In this document: positions 13,908 through 14,713 of the stretch, piece by piece
How positions within the stretch are numbered: position 1 is the stretch's first letter
Layout of the letters: each line of letters opens with the position of its first letter
Origin: SOIA01 sp050116035
Lineage (GTDB): Bacteria; Acidobacteriota; Aminicenantia; Aminicenantales; Aminicenantaceae
Assembly: GCA_050116035.1 (NCBI GenBank)
Contig: JASFPJ010000050.1
Span: forward strand, 1 to 14,713
Length of the DNA: 14,713 bases
Direction: 5' to 3'
Notes under the pieces: model-generated
What the model was told of the DNA's origin: nothing
The model's input: only the letters and a program-made list of their open reading frames with translations
Database searches by the model: none
Program-made: the position numbers and the translations under genes

Positions 13908-14027
13908 ATGAACAGTAAAGCCATCGAGTATTATGAGAAATTCTTTGACCTCTGGAAGGACGCTGACCCGGGCATAGTTAAAATCACTGATGCTAAGAAA
14001 TGTCTTACTGAACTAAGAACCTCTTAA
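13908..14027 (+). pseudogene. Detached C-terminal tail of a TPR (kinase-type) protein
   Basis: A 39-codon frame reading MNSKAIEYYEKFFDLWKDAD, then PGIVKITDAKKCLTELRTS and a stop. The pattern AIEYYEKF-x-DLWKDADPGI-x-DA-L is, from memory, the standard last TPR and end of many large TPR/Ser-Thr kinase proteins of Aminicenantes-like bacteria. It differs from the ends of the two kinases in this window (WDPLR..PRFQ). There is no ribosome binding site, and an in-frame TAA lies just upstream (13895-13897), so it is probably a remnant left by deletion of a larger gene. The rest of the 13769-14115 gap shows nothing else I can identify. Confidence 0.6.
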
Positions 14028-14115
14028 ATCTATATATTTGTTGGTTAAGTTTTTTTATAGTAATATTGAGGCTGCAAGTAAAATTTTTGTAATGCTTTTA
14101 ACAGGGGGTTTAGAA

Positions 14116-14713
14116 ATGGCAGAGCCTAAAAAAAGATCAATAGTCTCTTTTTTAATCCTATTCCTTAGTCTTTTGTTTGTTTTTTCCCTGTTTTCATGCC
14201 GCCCTATAGTCCCTGTAGAAATAGAAAAAGAGCCGATCAGGAGAATCAAGTATATTAGCGCAGAAGGATTAGAGAAAAGGATTAATAAATTCCGCCAGGT
14301 GAAACTGGCTCATCTTCCCACATCCTTGGAGAAGATGCGAACCCTTTCTGTTGAGTTGAATGGTCCCACGATCTACATCAAACGAGATGACATGACAGGC
14401 TTGGCTTTTGGAGGAAACAAAGCTCGAAAGCTGGAATTTATCATAGCCGATGCCCTAGCTAAGAAAGCCAATGCGGTTATCACATCAGCAGGAGTTCAAT
14501 CAAACTGGTGTCGGCAGACAGCAGCCGCTGCTCGAGCATATGGCATGAAACCTATTCTGGTATTATTTAAAAGCCCAGATTCCCCTTCAGGATACGACGG
14601 AAACCTTCTTTTAGATTTTATTCTTGATGCTGATATAAGGATTATCGAACCCGAGGAAGGGGAAATAATGGACAGCGAGGAAATTATCAAAAGCTTCGCA
14701 GCTGAGGAAAGAA
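14116..14713 (+). CDS. PLP-dependent D-cysteine desulfhydrase/ACC deaminase family enzyme with lipoprotein-like signal, 5' part
   Basis: The frame is open to the window end (199 codons seen of an expected 350 or so). ATG follows AGGGGG (14103-14108) with 7-nt spacing. Residues 1-28 look like a lipoprotein signal: KKRS, a hydrophobic stretch, then LFSC with Cys28 as possible lipidation site (Phe at -2 is unusual). After a linker, the enzyme begins at about residue 58 (INKFRQVKLAHLPTSLEKM) and continues IYIKRDDMTGLAFGGNKARK, where Lys102 is the PLP Schiff-base lysine, and SAGVQSNWCRQTAAAARAYG, whose QSN (128-130) is the fold-type II substrate/phosphate motif. Relatives act on D-cysteine, ACC or related amino acids in the cytosol, releasing ammonia plus sulfide or a keto acid. 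Substrate cannot be set from this part. The roughly 55-residue exported leader is unusual for the family. Confidence 0.9.
   Translation, partial: MAEPKKRSIVSFLILFLSLLFVFSLFSCRPIVPVEIEKEPIRRIKYISAEGLEKRINKFRQVKLAHLPTSLEKMRTLSVELNGPTIYIKRDDMTGLAFGGNKARKLEFIIADALAKKANAVITSAGVQSNWCRQTAAAARAYGMKPILVLFKSPDSPSGYDGNLLLDFILDADIRIIEPEEGEIMDSEEIIKSFAAEER

Noticed and set aside
1..14713. CRISPR array, prophage or defence island
   Set aside because: No regularly spaced direct repeats, phage structural genes, nucleases, helicases or toxin-antitoxin pairs are seen.

Overview
The window looks like a chromosomal segment of an uncultivated bacterium related to Candidatus Aminicenantes / Acidobacteriota. This is inferred from gene style, not from a marker gene. 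The clues are two very large Ser/Thr kinases with an N-terminal CPxC zinc ribbon, a TolB-like domain and TPRs, an S9 peptidase with a long Lys/Glu insert, and an orphan TPR tail of the kind seen at the C-termini of kinases in that lineage.

Layout, left to right. (1) 1-699 (+): 3' part of a polytopic membrane protein. (2) 810-2817 (-): a compact operon of ECF sigma factor, zinc-binding transmembrane anti-sigma factor and TonB-type protein, with an 8-nt overlap and a 12-nt gap. (3) 3182-6070 (+): an exported S9 (prolyl oligopeptidase/DPP-type) peptidase with an intact Ser-Asp-His triad. (4) 6071-6957: no gene; mobile palindromic repeats plus a GC-rich structured island. (5) 6958-12640 (-): two tandem paralogous zinc-ribbon/kinase/TM/TolB-like/TPR receptors. 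(6) 12641-13561: gene-poor, with two weak small ORFs and several hairpins. (7) 13562-13768 (+): dodecin. (8) 13908-14027 (+): detached C-terminal tail of a TPR protein. (9) 14116 to the end (+): 5' part of a PLP enzyme of the D-cysteine desulfhydrase/ACC deaminase family with a lipoprotein-like signal peptide.

The most distinctive non-coding signal is a nested inverted-repeat element present three times (2939-3129, 6091-6313, 6706-6936). Its inner arms are the REP-like TCATTGCGAGCGAAGCG hairpin. Comparing copies shows that the outer flanks are also inverted repeats (core TGCTCA-nTAAT-nn-GGTAACA, preceded by ATTGGGGACAG), so each copy resembles a roughly 190-230 bp MITE rather than a bare REP hairpin. 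The loop of the third copy is inverted relative to its flank when compared with the second.

Functionally the segment is dominated by envelope sensing and signalling: a sigma/anti-sigma pair with a TonB-like effector, two membrane kinases and a secreted peptidase. Dodecin (flavin buffering) and the PLP enzyme are separate metabolic genes. I see no CRISPR array, rRNA, tRNA, intact transposase or recognisable defence island.
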